Counted from the stretch's first letter, positions 48,299-58,008 are shown. The stretch: DNA of 64,000 nt from Kaiparowitsia implicata GSE-PSE-MK54-09C (GCA_019359435.1 JAHHHI010000056.1:151423-215422); one strand, 5' to 3'. Notes: generated from the letters alone by a model not told the origin. Numbers and translations are program-made.

Positions 48299-49615
48299 CT
48301 AAGAGGCGATGAACTCGTTCCACTTCTGCACCAGGTATGTATTTTCTTCCATGGTGGAGTTCCAGCAAACGATGTTGCCAAACCGCTCTTCAAAGGAGCC
48401 GCCATCGCGCACCGACCCCTGCGCTGCCAGTGTGGTTCCAAACGGATCCACCATATCTTCTGAAGCGGGCTGGCCTTCATACCAATACTCCCACTCAGCC
48501 TGCGACATATATTTCTTGGCATTTTCAGGTGCAGCACTGTAGTATCCCTGGCGACCCAAGAATGCGCCGACCCAGCCTTCTAACATCCAATTGATGTATT
48601 CATAGGCGGCGTCCAACTCAATGCCAGAGAGGTTTTGAGAGAGGCCAATACCGCCACCCCAGCCGCGATATCCCTCGGTTAATGGGGCATAGATGCACTC
48701 AATATCGCGGGATTGTACCGCAGTGACCGCGGGCGACCACATAGATTGCAGAACGACCTCACCCGACGACATCAGGTTGACCGACTCATCAAACGTCTTC
48801 CAAAAGGCGCGGAACTGACCGTTGCGCTTTTGTTCTTTGAGGATTTCAGTAATTTGGTCGATTTCAGCACGGGTCATGTTGCCTTTGTCGCCGAAGGTCA
48901 TCAGCCCAGCGGCTTCTGCTACCATGGCCGCATCCATAATTCCGATTTGAGGAATGTCGAGAATGGAGGTTTTGCCTCGGAATTCGGGGTTAAACAGCTC
49001 TGCCCAAGACTCAATTTCACGCCCCACTAGGTCAGGGCGGTAGCCTAGAGTGTCAGCATTGTATTGAAAGGGAATGAGCGTGGCGTAGTCGGTCGGAGTG
49101 CTGGAGAACTCTTTCGAGTCTGGGCCATCTACATACATCACCCGGTAAGGTGCTGTGCCCTGAGACTGCTCAACGGGCATGCCGTCAAACGAGCCTTCGG
49201 TGAAGAAGGGCACAATTTTGTCGTAATCGGTAATTCTGGTAATCTCAATGGGCCGCAGGTTACCGGATGGCACAACCAACGGCAAGCTAAAATATTCTCC
49301 ATCAAAGATGTCGTACTGACCGGGCTGGGTAATGGCGATCTGGTTGTTTTCTTCGGTGCTGAGAGCACGCATCTCCATCTTAAAGCCGAGGTCTTCTTGA
49401 GCTTTGTTGCGAATTTCGTTGATCTGCGATACGCCCGTGCCAATGAGCCGCAGGTTAACGTCTTTAATTTGATTGGTGTTGACCTGAGGGCCAGGCGCAG
49501 GGTTGTTGGGAGTACCAGAGGGCGCTGTGGAGCTAGAGGCGCAGCGGGTGACTGCAAAACCAGCACCAGCAGCAAGACCCGTTTTGAGCAGTTTGCGACG
49601 AGAAAGATGAGTCAT
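48299..49615 (-). CDS. Extracellular solute-binding protein, PotD-like, Tat-exported
   Basis: A 438-residue binding protein. The N-terminus MTHLSRRKLLKTGLAAG is a twin-arginine signal (S-R-R-K-L-L). The body resembles the family 1/PotD group: PGQYDIFDGEYFSLP, then AAYEYINWMLEGWVG near the C-terminus. It is about 80 residues longer than classical PotD. Tat export means the protein folds before crossing the membrane. The gene lies 107 bp after the ATPase gene and supplies ligand to the two permeases downstream. The ligand is unknown. Confidence 0.85.
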   Translation of the reverse strand: MTHLSRRKLLKTGLAAGAGFAVTRCASSSTAPSGTPNNPAPGPQVNTNQIKDVNLRLIGTGVSQINEIRNKAQEDLGFKMEMRALSTEENNQIAITQPGQYDIFDGEYFSLPLVVPSGNLRPIEITRITDYDKIVPFFTEGSFDGMPVEQSQGTAPYRVMYVDGPDSKEFSSTPTDYATLIPFQYNADTLGYRPDLVGREIESWAELFNPEFRGKTSILDIPQIGIMDAAMVAEAAGLMTFGDKGNMTRAEIDQITEILKEQKRNGQFRAFWKTFDESVNLMSSGEVVLQSMWSPAVTAVQSRDIECIYAPLTEGYRGWGGGIGLSQNLSGIELDAAYEYINWMLEGWVGAFLGRQGYYSAAPENAKKYMSQAEWEYWYEGQPASEDMVDPFGTTLAAQGSVRDGGSFEERFGNIVCWNSTMEENTYLVQKWNEFIAS

Positions 49616-49722
49616 GGTTCTTAGTAGGTTTCTAGAGAATCGAGGTGAACAAACAAGAAAGGGGCATGAAAGGGTAATGGCAAGTCAGTCGAGTGCCTAT
49701 CCCGAAATCAATGGGGAAGGCA

Positions 49723-50931
49723 TTAATGAGGCAGAAAGATACAGTCTTCAATTGCCCAAGTCAGGGTCACCAACTGCCCTTCTTGCGCATCAATAGACAG
49801 CCAGTCGTAGCTGCGCCCTTTATAGGTAATCTCGTCCCCAGTGGCTTCGACCATGAGCGACACGCGCGTGATGAACCCCGTGAACTCGATCTGGGTGATG
49901 CGGGCCACTAATTGATTGGCCGCGCTGGCCTCTGCAGGAGGATAGGGCAATAGCGAGAGGCGATCGCTCCGCACACAGCAGGCCGCCGTCATGCCGACTG
50001 ATGCACTGAGCCCTCGACTCATAAATCGCCCGACCTGATCGACCTCAAGCGTCACCACACTGCCAAAGGTGGAGCTAGGCTCTACCGCAGTTACCTTGCC
50101 GACAAAAATGTTGTTGTCGCCCACAAAACGAGCCACAAACCGTGAGGCCGGGGTAGTGAAGATCTCCTTAGAGGTGCCCACTTGGTCAACCCGTCCGTGA
50201 TCCATCACAACAATCTGATCGGATAGGGCAAAGGCTTCGTCTTGCCCGTGAGTAACTTGAATGAAGGTCATGCCGAATTGCTTTTGCAGCCGCCGCAGTT
50301 CGCTGCGGGTTTTAACCCGCAGGTTTTCGTCAAGGGCACTGAGGGGTTCATCCAGCATGAGCACTGCAGGGCGAGTCACCAGAGCACGGGCCAGAGCCAC
50401 CCGCTGCTGCTGACCGCCGCTGAGCATAGCGGGCTTGCGATCGGCAAAGCGCGTTAGCCCTACGACATCAATCACTTCACCCACCCGGCGATCGCGCTCT
50501 CGCTTTTCCACTCCCTTCATTCGCAGGCCAAACTCTACGTTCTGCCACACCGTTTTGTGGGGAAACAGCGCGTAGTTTTGGAACATCATAGCCGTGTTGC
50601 GCTTGGTGGGCGGCAGGTCATTGACGCGCGTGTCGCCAATTAAAATATCGCCTTTGGTAATAGACTCGTGTCCAGCCACCATGCGGAGTGTCGTGGTTTT
50701 GCCGCAGCCGCTTGGCCCTAGCAAGCAACAGTATGAGCCAGCGGGAATATCCAGATCCACATTCTCAACAGCTACAAACCCGTTGCCGTACTTTTTGGTC
50801 ACCCCCCGTAAGGCAACCCCCGCTGAATGGGCCGAAAGCTCCTGTTTCAACTCCTGAGACACCGATGCGTCCGCCGCCAGAACTCCCGCATCAGGTGCTG
50901 TAGATGTTGATGTAGAGAATGAAGAATCCAT
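49723..50931 (-). CDS. Spermidine/putrescine-type ABC ATPase (PotA-like)
   Basis: A 402-residue ATPase with a GPSGCGKTT Walker A, LSGGQQQRVALARAL signature, VLMLDEPLSALD Walker B and a C-terminal TOBE-type domain (from about residue 280) for regulation. First gene of the four-gene transporter operon. A 486-bp region upstream separates it from the M20 amidohydrolase on the same strand; this region probably holds the promoter. Confidence 0.9.
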   Translation of the reverse strand: MDSSFSTSTSTAPDAGVLAADASVSQELKQELSAHSAGVALRGVTKKYGNGFVAVENVDLDIPAGSYCCLLGPSGCGKTTTLRMVAGHESITKGDILIGDTRVNDLPPTKRNTAMMFQNYALFPHKTVWQNVEFGLRMKGVEKRERDRRVGEVIDVVGLTRFADRKPAMLSGGQQQRVALARALVTRPAVLMLDEPLSALDENLRVKTRSELRRLQKQFGMTFIQVTHGQDEAFALSDQIVVMDHGRVDQVGTSKEIFTTPASRFVARFVGDNNIFVGKVTAVEPSSTFGSVVTLEVDQVGRFMSRGLSASVGMTAACCVRSDRLSLLPYPPAEASAANQLVARITQIEFTGFITRVSLMVEATGDEITYKGRSYDWLSIDAQEGQLVTLTWAIEDCIFLPH

Positions 50932-51417
50932 TCAAGTCTCCGTACTTCCTAAACAAAGTTAACAGCGAGCTCAGACTGCATTGGAGAAGCCCCAACTATC
51001 GCGTACTACGGCCTGTGTAATTCTTCAAATATTTCGCAAAGATGTTTGTATCTTACGCTACTGAATTAGAGCGCGACAAAACTTGAGGTTACGGGATTTA
51101 TTCCAGCAGTTTTGCTGAGTGTTTCTCGGGGCATCGCCTACGAGATCCCACAACAACAACCCGTAGCCCGACTCGGCACCCATACTCACGGCAGCGTAGG
51201 GCTCTTAGCGCTGGTCGCGTCATGCCAGAAGTATAGGCTCTAGTGCAAAAAGCACCATGGCGTAATTGCGTAAAACCAAGCGGCCATCAGATTCCTCCTC
51301 ACATTTGCCTGCCAGGTTTGCAAATAGAGTCAAGTTGTCTGGTTCAAGTTGTCTGGTTGAGTTGTCTTACATTTACATTTAGAGACCTCTGATTACATAA
51401 GAGCTTCTAAAGAGCTT
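50932..51417. other. Intergenic region upstream of the PotA-type operon
   Basis: No gene. It includes a 14-bp tandem repeat, CAAGTTGTCTGGTT, at 51331-51344 and 51345-51358 with a partial third unit. A direct repeat, AGAGCTTCTA (51400-51409 and 51411-51420), spans the amidohydrolase stop. The promoter for the operon is expected near 50940-51060. Confidence 0.6.
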
Positions 51418-52686
51418 CTAAACCCGACTGCTTGAAGCGACTGCAAGCGGATACTGTGAATCAAGCCGCATTAGGGTTTGCAGCAGCACGTTTGCACCTT
51501 GGATGCATTGCTCTGGTGCCGTGTATTCTCGCCCAGAGTGACTTAGCCCCTCTTGGCTGGGCACAAAAATCATGCCCATATCGGTAATGCGCCCCATTTC
51601 CATTGCATCGTGACCGGCACGACTGGGCATGGCACAGTGACTCAGCCCCAAGTCGGTGCAGGCGGCGGCGATCGCCCGCTGCACACCCGCCACTGCCGGA
51701 CTAGGCGGCACCCGCAGCATGGGCGTTAGGTCAATGGTGGTGTGGGTTGAGGTGGCGATCGCCCGCAATTCTCGCTCTAGCTGCGCCTGCATCTCCTCCA
51801 TACAGACTTGAGATAGGTCACGGATATCGACCGACAACTCCACTTGCCCCGGCACAATGTTTACGGCGTTGGGTGCGACAGTCAGATAGCCCACGGTGGC
51901 AACGGGGTCGCTGGGCATGCGCAGGGCCACATCCTGCACAGAGAGGACGATTTGGGCCGCAGCCACTAGTGCATCCTGACGCATGTCCATCGGCGTGGTT
52001 CCGGCATGGTTGGCTTGCCCGGTGATGCGGATGGCGCTGCGCAGCATGCCCACGACGCCCTGCACCACGCCAATTTCGGTGCCCTGACTTTCGAGCACAG
52101 CACCCTGTTCCACATGCAGTTCTACAAAGGCGGCTAGGTCGGCACGGCTGCGCTGCGCCGTAGGCAGGGCCTGCCAGTCTCCACCAACAGAATCTAGACT
52201 GTCGATGATGCTTAGACCTGAGCGCAGCACGTAGTTTTCGGGCGATCGCTCAGCGGTACCCGCCATCCCGCGCGAGCCAATCATCGTGTCTTCTTCATCG
52301 GCAAATATAATCACCTCAACCGGGTGATTGAGCCGCAGGTTGGCCTCATGCAGCGTTGCGACGACCTCTAAACCGGCCAGCACACCCAACGCCCCATCAA
52401 AGGCCCCGCCTGACGGCACCGTGTCAATGTGCGAACCGGTGGCGATCGCCGGGATGCCCTCTACCTGTCCGGCATAGCGGCCAATGATATTGCCGGCGGC
52501 GTCAGTCCGCACGGTCATGCCAGCATCCATCATCCACTGCTGCACCAGGTAGCGTGCCTTCAGATCTTCTGGCGTAAACGCAAGGCGGCAAATTGCCCCG
52601 TTGGGCGATCGCCCAATTTTTGCCAATCGATCGAGCTTATCGAGCAGGCGATCGCCCTTGACACAAAGCCGCGCTAATGTTGGCAT
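51418..52686 (-). CDS. M20 N-carbamoyl-amino-acid / allantoate amidohydrolase
   Basis: ATG 52686 (MPTLARLCVKGDRL) gives 422 residues. The metal-binding motifs are those of the M20C hydantoinase/carbamoylase group: GSHIDTVPSGGAFDGALGVLAG and FADEEDTMIGSRGMAGT, followed by VELHVEQGAVLE. The group hydrolyses N-carbamoyl amino acids, allantoate or ureidoglycolate, releasing ammonia. Its position upstream of a polyamine-type importer on the same strand suggests it acts on an imported ureide or carbamoyl compound. The exact reaction cannot be set from the sequence. Confidence 0.88.
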   Translation of the reverse strand: MPTLARLCVKGDRLLDKLDRLAKIGRSPNGAICRLAFTPEDLKARYLVQQWMMDAGMTVRTDAAGNIIGRYAGQVEGIPAIATGSHIDTVPSGGAFDGALGVLAGLEVVATLHEANLRLNHPVEVIIFADEEDTMIGSRGMAGTAERSPENYVLRSGLSIIDSLDSVGGDWQALPTAQRSRADLAAFVELHVEQGAVLESQGTEIGVVQGVVGMLRSAIRITGQANHAGTTPMDMRQDALVAAAQIVLSVQDVALRMPSDPVATVGYLTVAPNAVNIVPGQVELSVDIRDLSQVCMEEMQAQLERELRAIATSTHTTIDLTPMLRVPPSPAVAGVQRAIAAACTDLGLSHCAMPSRAGHDAMEMGRITDMGMIFVPSQEGLSHSGREYTAPEQCIQGANVLLQTLMRLDSQYPLAVASSSRV

Positions 52687-52970
52687 ACTGTTCACTCTTC
52701 TGTTGCACCTCAGGTTCAAGAGATCGATTCAATTCTTGTATTTAATTCTTTCACTGTATACTGCATACACATCCTCGCATAGAGTACGAGATCTTATGCC
52801 AGCTAACCGTGTGGAGCACTACAAAATCGCGGAAAACCCCGCGACACATAGCGACTCAATCTTGAGGCACTAGTTAGACCTGCTAGATCTGTATTTCTCC
52901 AAATCTTTGAGGTGCTACATTTCTCCTGAAACGTTGCTGATAAGATAAGGGGCGTGAGCTTGGAGGTAGC

Positions 52971-53447
52971 ATGGCACTGATTATTACTGGCAAAAAATTT
53001 ACCCGCGAGCTAGAGCAGGCAGGTGCATTGGGGATCTATGTGCCACCCGAAGGCGGCGAAGAGGGGCGCTATCAGCGGCGAGTGCGGGGCGCTGGCTATG
53101 ATGTGCTCACCCTCACAGCGCGGGGATTGGGCGATTTGTCGTCCTATCTGTTAAATGTGCATGGCGTGCGCCCGGCTCACTTGGGCAAAAAGAATTTAGG
53201 GCGAGAGGGTGCTGTGGGCTATCGCTATTACATTCCGCCCATCGTCACCTACGAACTCGAAAAGCTGCCTCCCAAGTCTAAGGGTCTGGTGCTGTGGCTG
53301 ATCGAAGGGGTGATTCTGGCTCCCCACGAGCTAGAGTTCTTAGTGGCGCTGCCCCAGTTAGAGCCTCGGGTAAAGGTGGTGGTCGAGATGGGGGGCGATC
53401 GCGATGTAGTCTGGAAGCCGCTCAGCAGCTTTGTCTCTGCCGCCTAG
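52971..53447 (+). CDS. ndhN: NAD(P)H-quinone oxidoreductase subunit N
   Basis: A 158-residue protein, the full length of NdhN. MALIITGKKFTRELEQAG at the start and the PPKSKGLVLWLIEGVILAPHE segment are diagnostic. NdhN is a membrane-associated hydrophilic subunit of the NDH-1 complex for cyclic electron flow and respiration. GGAGG lies 6 nt upstream of the ATG. It precedes ldpA on the same strand by 216 bp, a gene order conserved in cyanobacteria. Confidence 0.96.
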   Translation: MALIITGKKFTRELEQAGALGIYVPPEGGEEGRYQRRVRGAGYDVLTLTARGLGDLSSYLLNVHGVRPAHLGKKNLGREGAVGYRYYIPPIVTYELEKLPPKSKGLVLWLIEGVILAPHELEFLVALPQLEPRVKVVVEMGGDRDVVWKPLSSFVSAA

Positions 53448-53663
53448 GGCTTCTGGGTTTTTTAGAAATTCTAGAAATTTCGTGTCGAGACGGGTGGGGT
53501 CTAGCGGGCTTCACCCGTTTGTGGATCGGGGCTTTCGATTTGCAGCTTCGATCTGCATTTGACGCACCCTCACAATGGGTTGTTTCGCCAGAGCAAATGT
53601 CTCTTAAACTAACGGTAGGGCGTGATCCCGTCCATTTTTCACCAAACTCGTTAGGATGTAAGG

Positions 53664-55181
53664 GTGAGCAACTTGGACTATCCCTTACAGTCACTGAAGG
53701 AAGGTCGCTGGTTTAAGTTAATTTGCGGCGCTAGCTTTCAACACCTTCCTGCCATTCGAAATTTAGTGCTGGCCTACGGGCTGGCTGGTGCAGACTGCAT
53801 TGATGTAGCGGCTGATCCGGCTGTGGTCTGTGCGGCTCGCGATGCGTTGCAGGCGGTTCGGCAGATGGCGGCAGCGGCGCGATCGCACGGCTATGCTCCC
53901 CACCCGTCGCCTTGGCTCATGATCAGCCTCAACGATGGTGACGATCCCCATTTCCGCAAGGCCGTCTTTGATCCAGCGCAGTGCCCCACCGACTGCCCCC
54001 GCCCGTGCGAAGCAGTCTGCCCTGCGGATGCCATTGTGTTTGCCTCTCCTCATGCAACAACGGCAGAACCAGCGGCAGAAGCGCAAGCCACAGCGGGCAC
54101 GCATAGAGATAATCCTACTTTTTCTGGCGTGATCGAGAGCCGCTGCTATGGCTGCGGTCGCTGCTTGCCAATTTGCCCAATTCAGGCGATCGCCCCTCAG
54201 TCCTACTGGGCAAATCCTGCTGCGGTGATGCCTCAAGTCATTGATCAGATTGATGCGGTCGAAATTCATACTCAGGTAGGACGGCTGGCCGACTTTCAGC
54301 GGGTGTGGGGGGCGATCGCCCCCTATAGCCATCAGTTAAAGCTCATCGCCATCAGCTGCACCGACCATCCCGATCTGCTCGATTACCTCCGGGCACTGCA
54401 CGATTTGGTGTCGCCGCTGGCCCCCACTGTAATCTGGCAAACGGACGGCAGACCCATGAGCGGTGATATTGGAGTAGGCACCACCCATGCCGCTATCAAG
54501 CTGGGGCAGCGCGTTCTTGCGGCAAACCTTCCCGGCTTTGTGCAACTGGCAGGTGGCACCAATCACCACACCGTCCCCAAGTTGAGAACATTAGGGTTGC
54601 TGCAGTCTGACCTAGCCAAGACGACCTCTCCTTTGCCGATGGCCACTGCCTCGTCAGCAGATACTTCTACACCAATCCCTACACCACCCCAGCGAGGCTC
54701 GTCGCTTCAGACCCTAGCCGGGGTGGCCTATGGCAGCTATGCCCGAACGCTGCTGGCCCCGGTGCTCACAGAACTAGAGGCTCGAGCAACGCAGGCGATC
54801 GCCCCTCAGGTCGTGGATACGCCTGTGGATATGAAAAAGGGCGATCGCTCTCCGCCATTGCCACTCAACCGTCCGTTGACAACATTGGCTCAGCCGGTTG
54901 CCCAGCCAATGACTCATTCAACAGACCATTCAACAGACCATCCAACAGACCATCCAATGACTCATTCAGCGGCTCATCTCAGCGCCAAATCACACCATCT
55001 AGAAGCACATCCGGCGTTGCTCTGGCAGGCGATCGCCCTAGCCCACGGGTTGATTGCCCCGCTCAAACATTCAGAGCAAACCGCTGCCCAAGCCGCAGGA
55101 TTTCCCTATCCCTCTAGCCTGCCCAGTTTATCCGCCGACCCCATTTACCCAGAGTTTGCCCATGATGCTCATGATAGTTAA
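53664..55181 (+). CDS. ldpA: Light-dependent period protein LdpA
   Basis: A 505-residue protein starting at GTG 53664. It matches the LdpA family over the first 350 residues (FKLICGASFQHLPAIRNL, YGLAGADCIDVAADP). Two 4Fe-4S clusters are formed by CPTDCPRPCEAVCP and CYGCGRCLPICP. LdpA senses redox state and adjusts the circadian clock period to light in Synechococcus. The C-terminal 120 residues are divergent and contain a 12-bp tandem repeat in register (54909-54968). It follows ndhN, as in other cyanobacteria. Confidence 0.93.
   Translation: MSNLDYPLQSLKEGRWFKLICGASFQHLPAIRNLVLAYGLAGADCIDVAADPAVVCAARDALQAVRQMAAAARSHGYAPHPSPWLMISLNDGDDPHFRKAVFDPAQCPTDCPRPCEAVCPADAIVFASPHATTAEPAAEAQATAGTHRDNPTFSGVIESRCYGCGRCLPICPIQAIAPQSYWANPAAVMPQVIDQIDAVEIHTQVGRLADFQRVWGAIAPYSHQLKLIAISCTDHPDLLDYLRALHDLVSPLAPTVIWQTDGRPMSGDIGVGTTHAAIKLGQRVLAANLPGFVQLAGGTNHHTVPKLRTLGLLQSDLAKTTSPLPMATASSADTSTPIPTPPQRGSSLQTLAGVAYGSYARTLLAPVLTELEARATQAIAPQVVDTPVDMKKGDRSPPLPLNRPLTTLAQPVAQPMTHSTDHSTDHPTDHPMTHSAAHLSAKSHHLEAHPALLWQAIALAHGLIAPLKHSEQTAAQAAGFPYPSSLPSLSADPIYPEFAHDAHDS
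54909..54968 (+). repeat. Five tandem 12-bp units inside ldpA
   Basis: Units encode MTHS, TDHS, TDHP, TDHP, MTHS in frame, giving a histidine at every fourth residue. This is a low-complexity, His-rich insertion in the poorly conserved C-terminal part of LdpA; slippage expansion is the simple explanation. Confidence 0.85.
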
Positions 55182-55298
55182 CGCTCAACACTCAGGGTGG
55201 GGCGATGCGCTTAGAGGCACCAACGCCAAACGCCCCCCACAATTCCAGGTTGCGTTTCCCTCTCCGTTTTGTCTGGTTGTTCATTAGCCACACCCTCC

Positions 55299-57203
55299 AT
55301 GACCTTTAACGAGAACTCTCAGCCCGCGTCTGCCGCTTCAACCCCTCAAGAACCCGACACGGGCACCTTGACCCACACGCCCTTACACATCACAGACGAT
55401 CTTGATCAGCTGCTCGACATTCTGCCAGAGCCCATTCGGCGTCAGCTCTTGCTGAATCCTGATCGCCCAAGCCTGGTTGAAGTCGTGATGGATCTAGGGC
55501 GGCGGCCAGAAGCGCGGTTTGTGACTGAGGCCATCTATCTCTCAGAAGAGCCCATCACCCAGGCCGACTTGCAGCACTGCGTAGAGCGCGTCGGCACCTT
55601 TAGCGGCGACAATCGCGCCGGATTAGAGCGCACGCTGCATCGCATTAGCGCCATGCGCAACCGCGCGGGCGAAGTGGTCGGGCTGACCTGCCGAGTCGGG
55701 CGCGCCGTGTATGGCACCATTGGCATGATCCGCGACTTGGTCGAAACGGGGCGCTCAATTCTCATGCTGGGCCGACCCGGCGTGGGCAAAACCACGGCCC
55801 TGCGGGAAATTGCGCGGGTGCTGGCCGACGAGCTCAACAAGCGCGTCGTCATCATCGACACGTCTAACGAAATTGCAGGCGATGGCGACATTCCCCATCC
55901 CGCCATTGGGCGCGCCCGTCGCATGCAGGTGGCAAGGCCCGAGTTTCAGCATCAGGTGATGATCGAAGCGGTGGAAAACCACATGCCGGAGGTGATCGTC
56001 ATTGACGAAATTGGCACCGAGCTAGAGGCCCTTGCGGCCCGCACCATTGCCGAGCGCGGGGTGCAGTTGGTGGGCACGGCCCACGGCAACCGCATCGAAA
56101 ACCTGATGAAAAATCCGACGCTGTCTGACCTCGTGGGCGGCATTCAATCCGTCACCTTGGGGGATGAAGAGGCGCGGCGACGCGGCAGCCAGAAGAGTGT
56201 GCTGGAGCGCAAAGCCCCGCCCACCTTCGATATTGCGGTTGAAATGCTAGAACGCCAGAAATGGGTGGTTCACGATGATGTCTCCGTAACCGTAGATTCG
56301 CTGCTGCGGGGTCGGCAGCCCGAATATCAGGTGCGGACGGTGGAAGCCGATGGGAGAGTCACCGTAGAGCATGAAGCGCCCGCAGGCAAAGCGCCCAATC
56401 GCCCGCGATCGCTCCCCCTCTCAGATTCTTTTAACTCCTCGCCCCAAGCCGTGCGGGGCGGCTGGCGCTCCTCTGGCAAAATGACGCCTCTATCGGACTA
56501 TCGAGCGGACTATCGAGAACCCAGCTACCGAGAGCCCAGCTATCGCGATTCGGCGCCTGCGGCTCTGCCGTCTGTGGCTCCCCGCTCGCCCCATCAGGAT
56601 TTTGATGCCCTGCTAGATGCCTCGCTGCAAGATGCCCTGAGTGCTCGCCGCCCCGGTGAGTTAGAGGGTGCATTGATGACTGGGCCGAATGGGGAAGATT
56701 TGCCGATGCATCTCTACCCCTATGGCGTCAGCCGTCACCAGATTGAGCAGGTGATTCGCACGTTGCAGTTGCCCTTTGTGATTACCAAAGATTTGGATGA
56801 GGCGGATGCGGTGCTCGCGCTGCGATCGCACATCAAAAACCACTCCAAGCTGCGGCACCTTGCCAAAACACGGCAGTTGGCGATTTACACCGTCAAATCC
56901 AACAGCGTGCCGCAAATCATCCGCGCCCTGCAGCGCATTCTGCGGCTAGACAGCGGTGGCATCGAAGAACCCATCGACCTCAACCTATTTTCACGCAATG
57001 GCGAAGAGGACGAGCTAGAAGCCCTAGAAGAGGCGCGCCTAGCGGTGGAGCAGATTGTCCTTCCCAAAGGACAGCCAGTGGAACTGCTGCCCCGCTCGGC
57101 CAAGGTGCGCAAGATGCAGCATGAACTGGTGGAGCACTATCGGCTAAAATCCACCAGCTTTGGAGATGAACCCAATCGTCGCCTGCGGATCTATCCGGCC
57201 TAG
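55299..57203 (+). CDS. AAA ATPase with R3H domain (Ycf45 / SpoIIIAA-like)
   Basis: ATG 55299 (MTFNENSQPAS) gives 634 residues. A SpoIIIAA-like RecA/AAA ATPase domain has Walker A GRPGVGKTT (about residues 158-166) and Walker B EVIVIDEIGTELEA. Then comes a Pro/Ser-rich, poorly conserved linker (about 360-460). The C-terminal R3H domain (MQHELVEHYRLKSTSFGDEPNRR) should bind single-stranded nucleic acid. This is the family known as Ycf45 in red-algal plastids, with no defined function. Convergent with the sulfotransferase gene across a hairpin terminator. Confidence 0.9.
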   Translation: MTFNENSQPASAASTPQEPDTGTLTHTPLHITDDLDQLLDILPEPIRRQLLLNPDRPSLVEVVMDLGRRPEARFVTEAIYLSEEPITQADLQHCVERVGTFSGDNRAGLERTLHRISAMRNRAGEVVGLTCRVGRAVYGTIGMIRDLVETGRSILMLGRPGVGKTTALREIARVLADELNKRVVIIDTSNEIAGDGDIPHPAIGRARRMQVARPEFQHQVMIEAVENHMPEVIVIDEIGTELEALAARTIAERGVQLVGTAHGNRIENLMKNPTLSDLVGGIQSVTLGDEEARRRGSQKSVLERKAPPTFDIAVEMLERQKWVVHDDVSVTVDSLLRGRQPEYQVRTVEADGRVTVEHEAPAGKAPNRPRSLPLSDSFNSSPQAVRGGWRSSGKMTPLSDYRADYREPSYREPSYRDSAPAALPSVAPRSPHQDFDALLDASLQDALSARRPGELEGALMTGPNGEDLPMHLYPYGVSRHQIEQVIRTLQLPFVITKDLDEADAVLALRSHIKNHSKLRHLAKTRQLAIYTVKSNSVPQIIRALQRILRLDSGGIEEPIDLNLFSRNGEEDELEALEEARLAVEQIVLPKGQPVELLPRSAKVRKMQHELVEHYRLKSTSFGDEPNRRLRIYPA

Positions 57204-57238
57204 CGGCACACTCGTACTTGCAGGCTTAGGCGTTGACC

Positions 57239-57265
57239 GGCCTGACGCATGTCCTGCGTCAGGCC
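57239..57265. terminator. Bidirectional hairpin between convergent genes
   Basis: GGCCTGACGCA/TGCGTCAGGCC, perfect 11-bp arms around a 5-nt loop. It lies between the stops of the R3H ATPase and sulfotransferase genes. The last base pairs abut the sulfotransferase stop codon. No strong T run. Confidence 0.65.
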
Positions 57266-58008
57266 TAGTGGAGCGACGGGGCGATCGCCCCTTCAAACCG
57301 CTTTTGGCAATAGTCGTAAATCGCATAATCCAGCGCATTCACCTCACGAAACTGGGCCGCCAGCTTTGGCGACACCATAATCTCATCAGACGTAGGCGCA
57401 TAATTCTGAGTCGCGTTGAGCAGGGGCATGGGCTGAGACGGTTTGCCCATGCGACGCGCCAGCGCATTCAAACTCGTCTGCGCCTGTTCTAAGCTGCCGA
57501 TAAACCAATAGCAATCGAGTACCGATTGGTAAGTCTCCCACGTCACCGGAAAAATGCTGGCGAGATAGTTGGGCCGCTGGAGCAAATGGTCTTCGAGCAC
57601 TGGCGCTTTCTGAATATGGGGCAACAGCTCTCGGTGCTGCCACTCATAGCGATAGAGCGATAGCCGCACCTGCAGCGGATCGCGAATAAACGTAAACACA
57701 CGATAGTGGTCGGATTTTAAGACTTGAGGATAGCGCTGGTGTAGGTGATAGCCTTCCAGCTCAAAATGGCCGCACAGGCAATTGGCCGATCGCAACGTCT
57801 CTAGGTCTACCGGGTTTGGATAGCGAGAGGTCCACCCGGCTCGATAGTCTTTAATCACAGAAAACCACTGGTCTAGCGCGCTGAGCAGGCTGGTTCCGCC
57901 ACACTTGGGCAAATGGTGAAACACATAGACCGGATGCTGAGGAGAAAAGGCAACTTTGAGCTGTTTCAAAGACGGAAGCTGAATCGTGAAGGGATGCAAA
58001 GACAGCAT
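57265..58008 (-). CDS. Sulfotransferase family 2-like protein
   Basis: About 247 residues from ATG 58008 (MLSLHPFTIQLPS). The PAPS-binding features are VFHHLPKCGGTSL (5'-phosphosulfate loop) and VFTFIRDPLQVRLSLYRY (3'-phosphate motif). The family moves sulfate from PAPS to carbohydrates or proteins; here an envelope polysaccharide target is the simplest guess. The longer frame to 58059 begins with residues that do not fit the family. Divergent from prfC. Confidence 0.85.
   Translation of the reverse strand: MLSLHPFTIQLPSLKQLKVAFSPQHPVYVFHHLPKCGGTSLLSALDQWFSVIKDYRAGWTSRYPNPVDLETLRSANCLCGHFELEGYHLHQRYPQVLKSDHYRVFTFIRDPLQVRLSLYRYEWQHRELLPHIQKAPVLEDHLLQRPNYLASIFPVTWETYQSVLDCYWFIGSLEQAQTSLNALARRMGKPSQPMPLLNATQNYAPTSDEIMVSPKLAAQFREVNALDYAIYDYCQKRFEGAIAPSLH

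Noticed and set aside
51285..51300. Yfr1-like CTCCTCACA motif
   Set aside because: Only the core resembles Yfr1; the flanking stems needed for that small RNA are absent.
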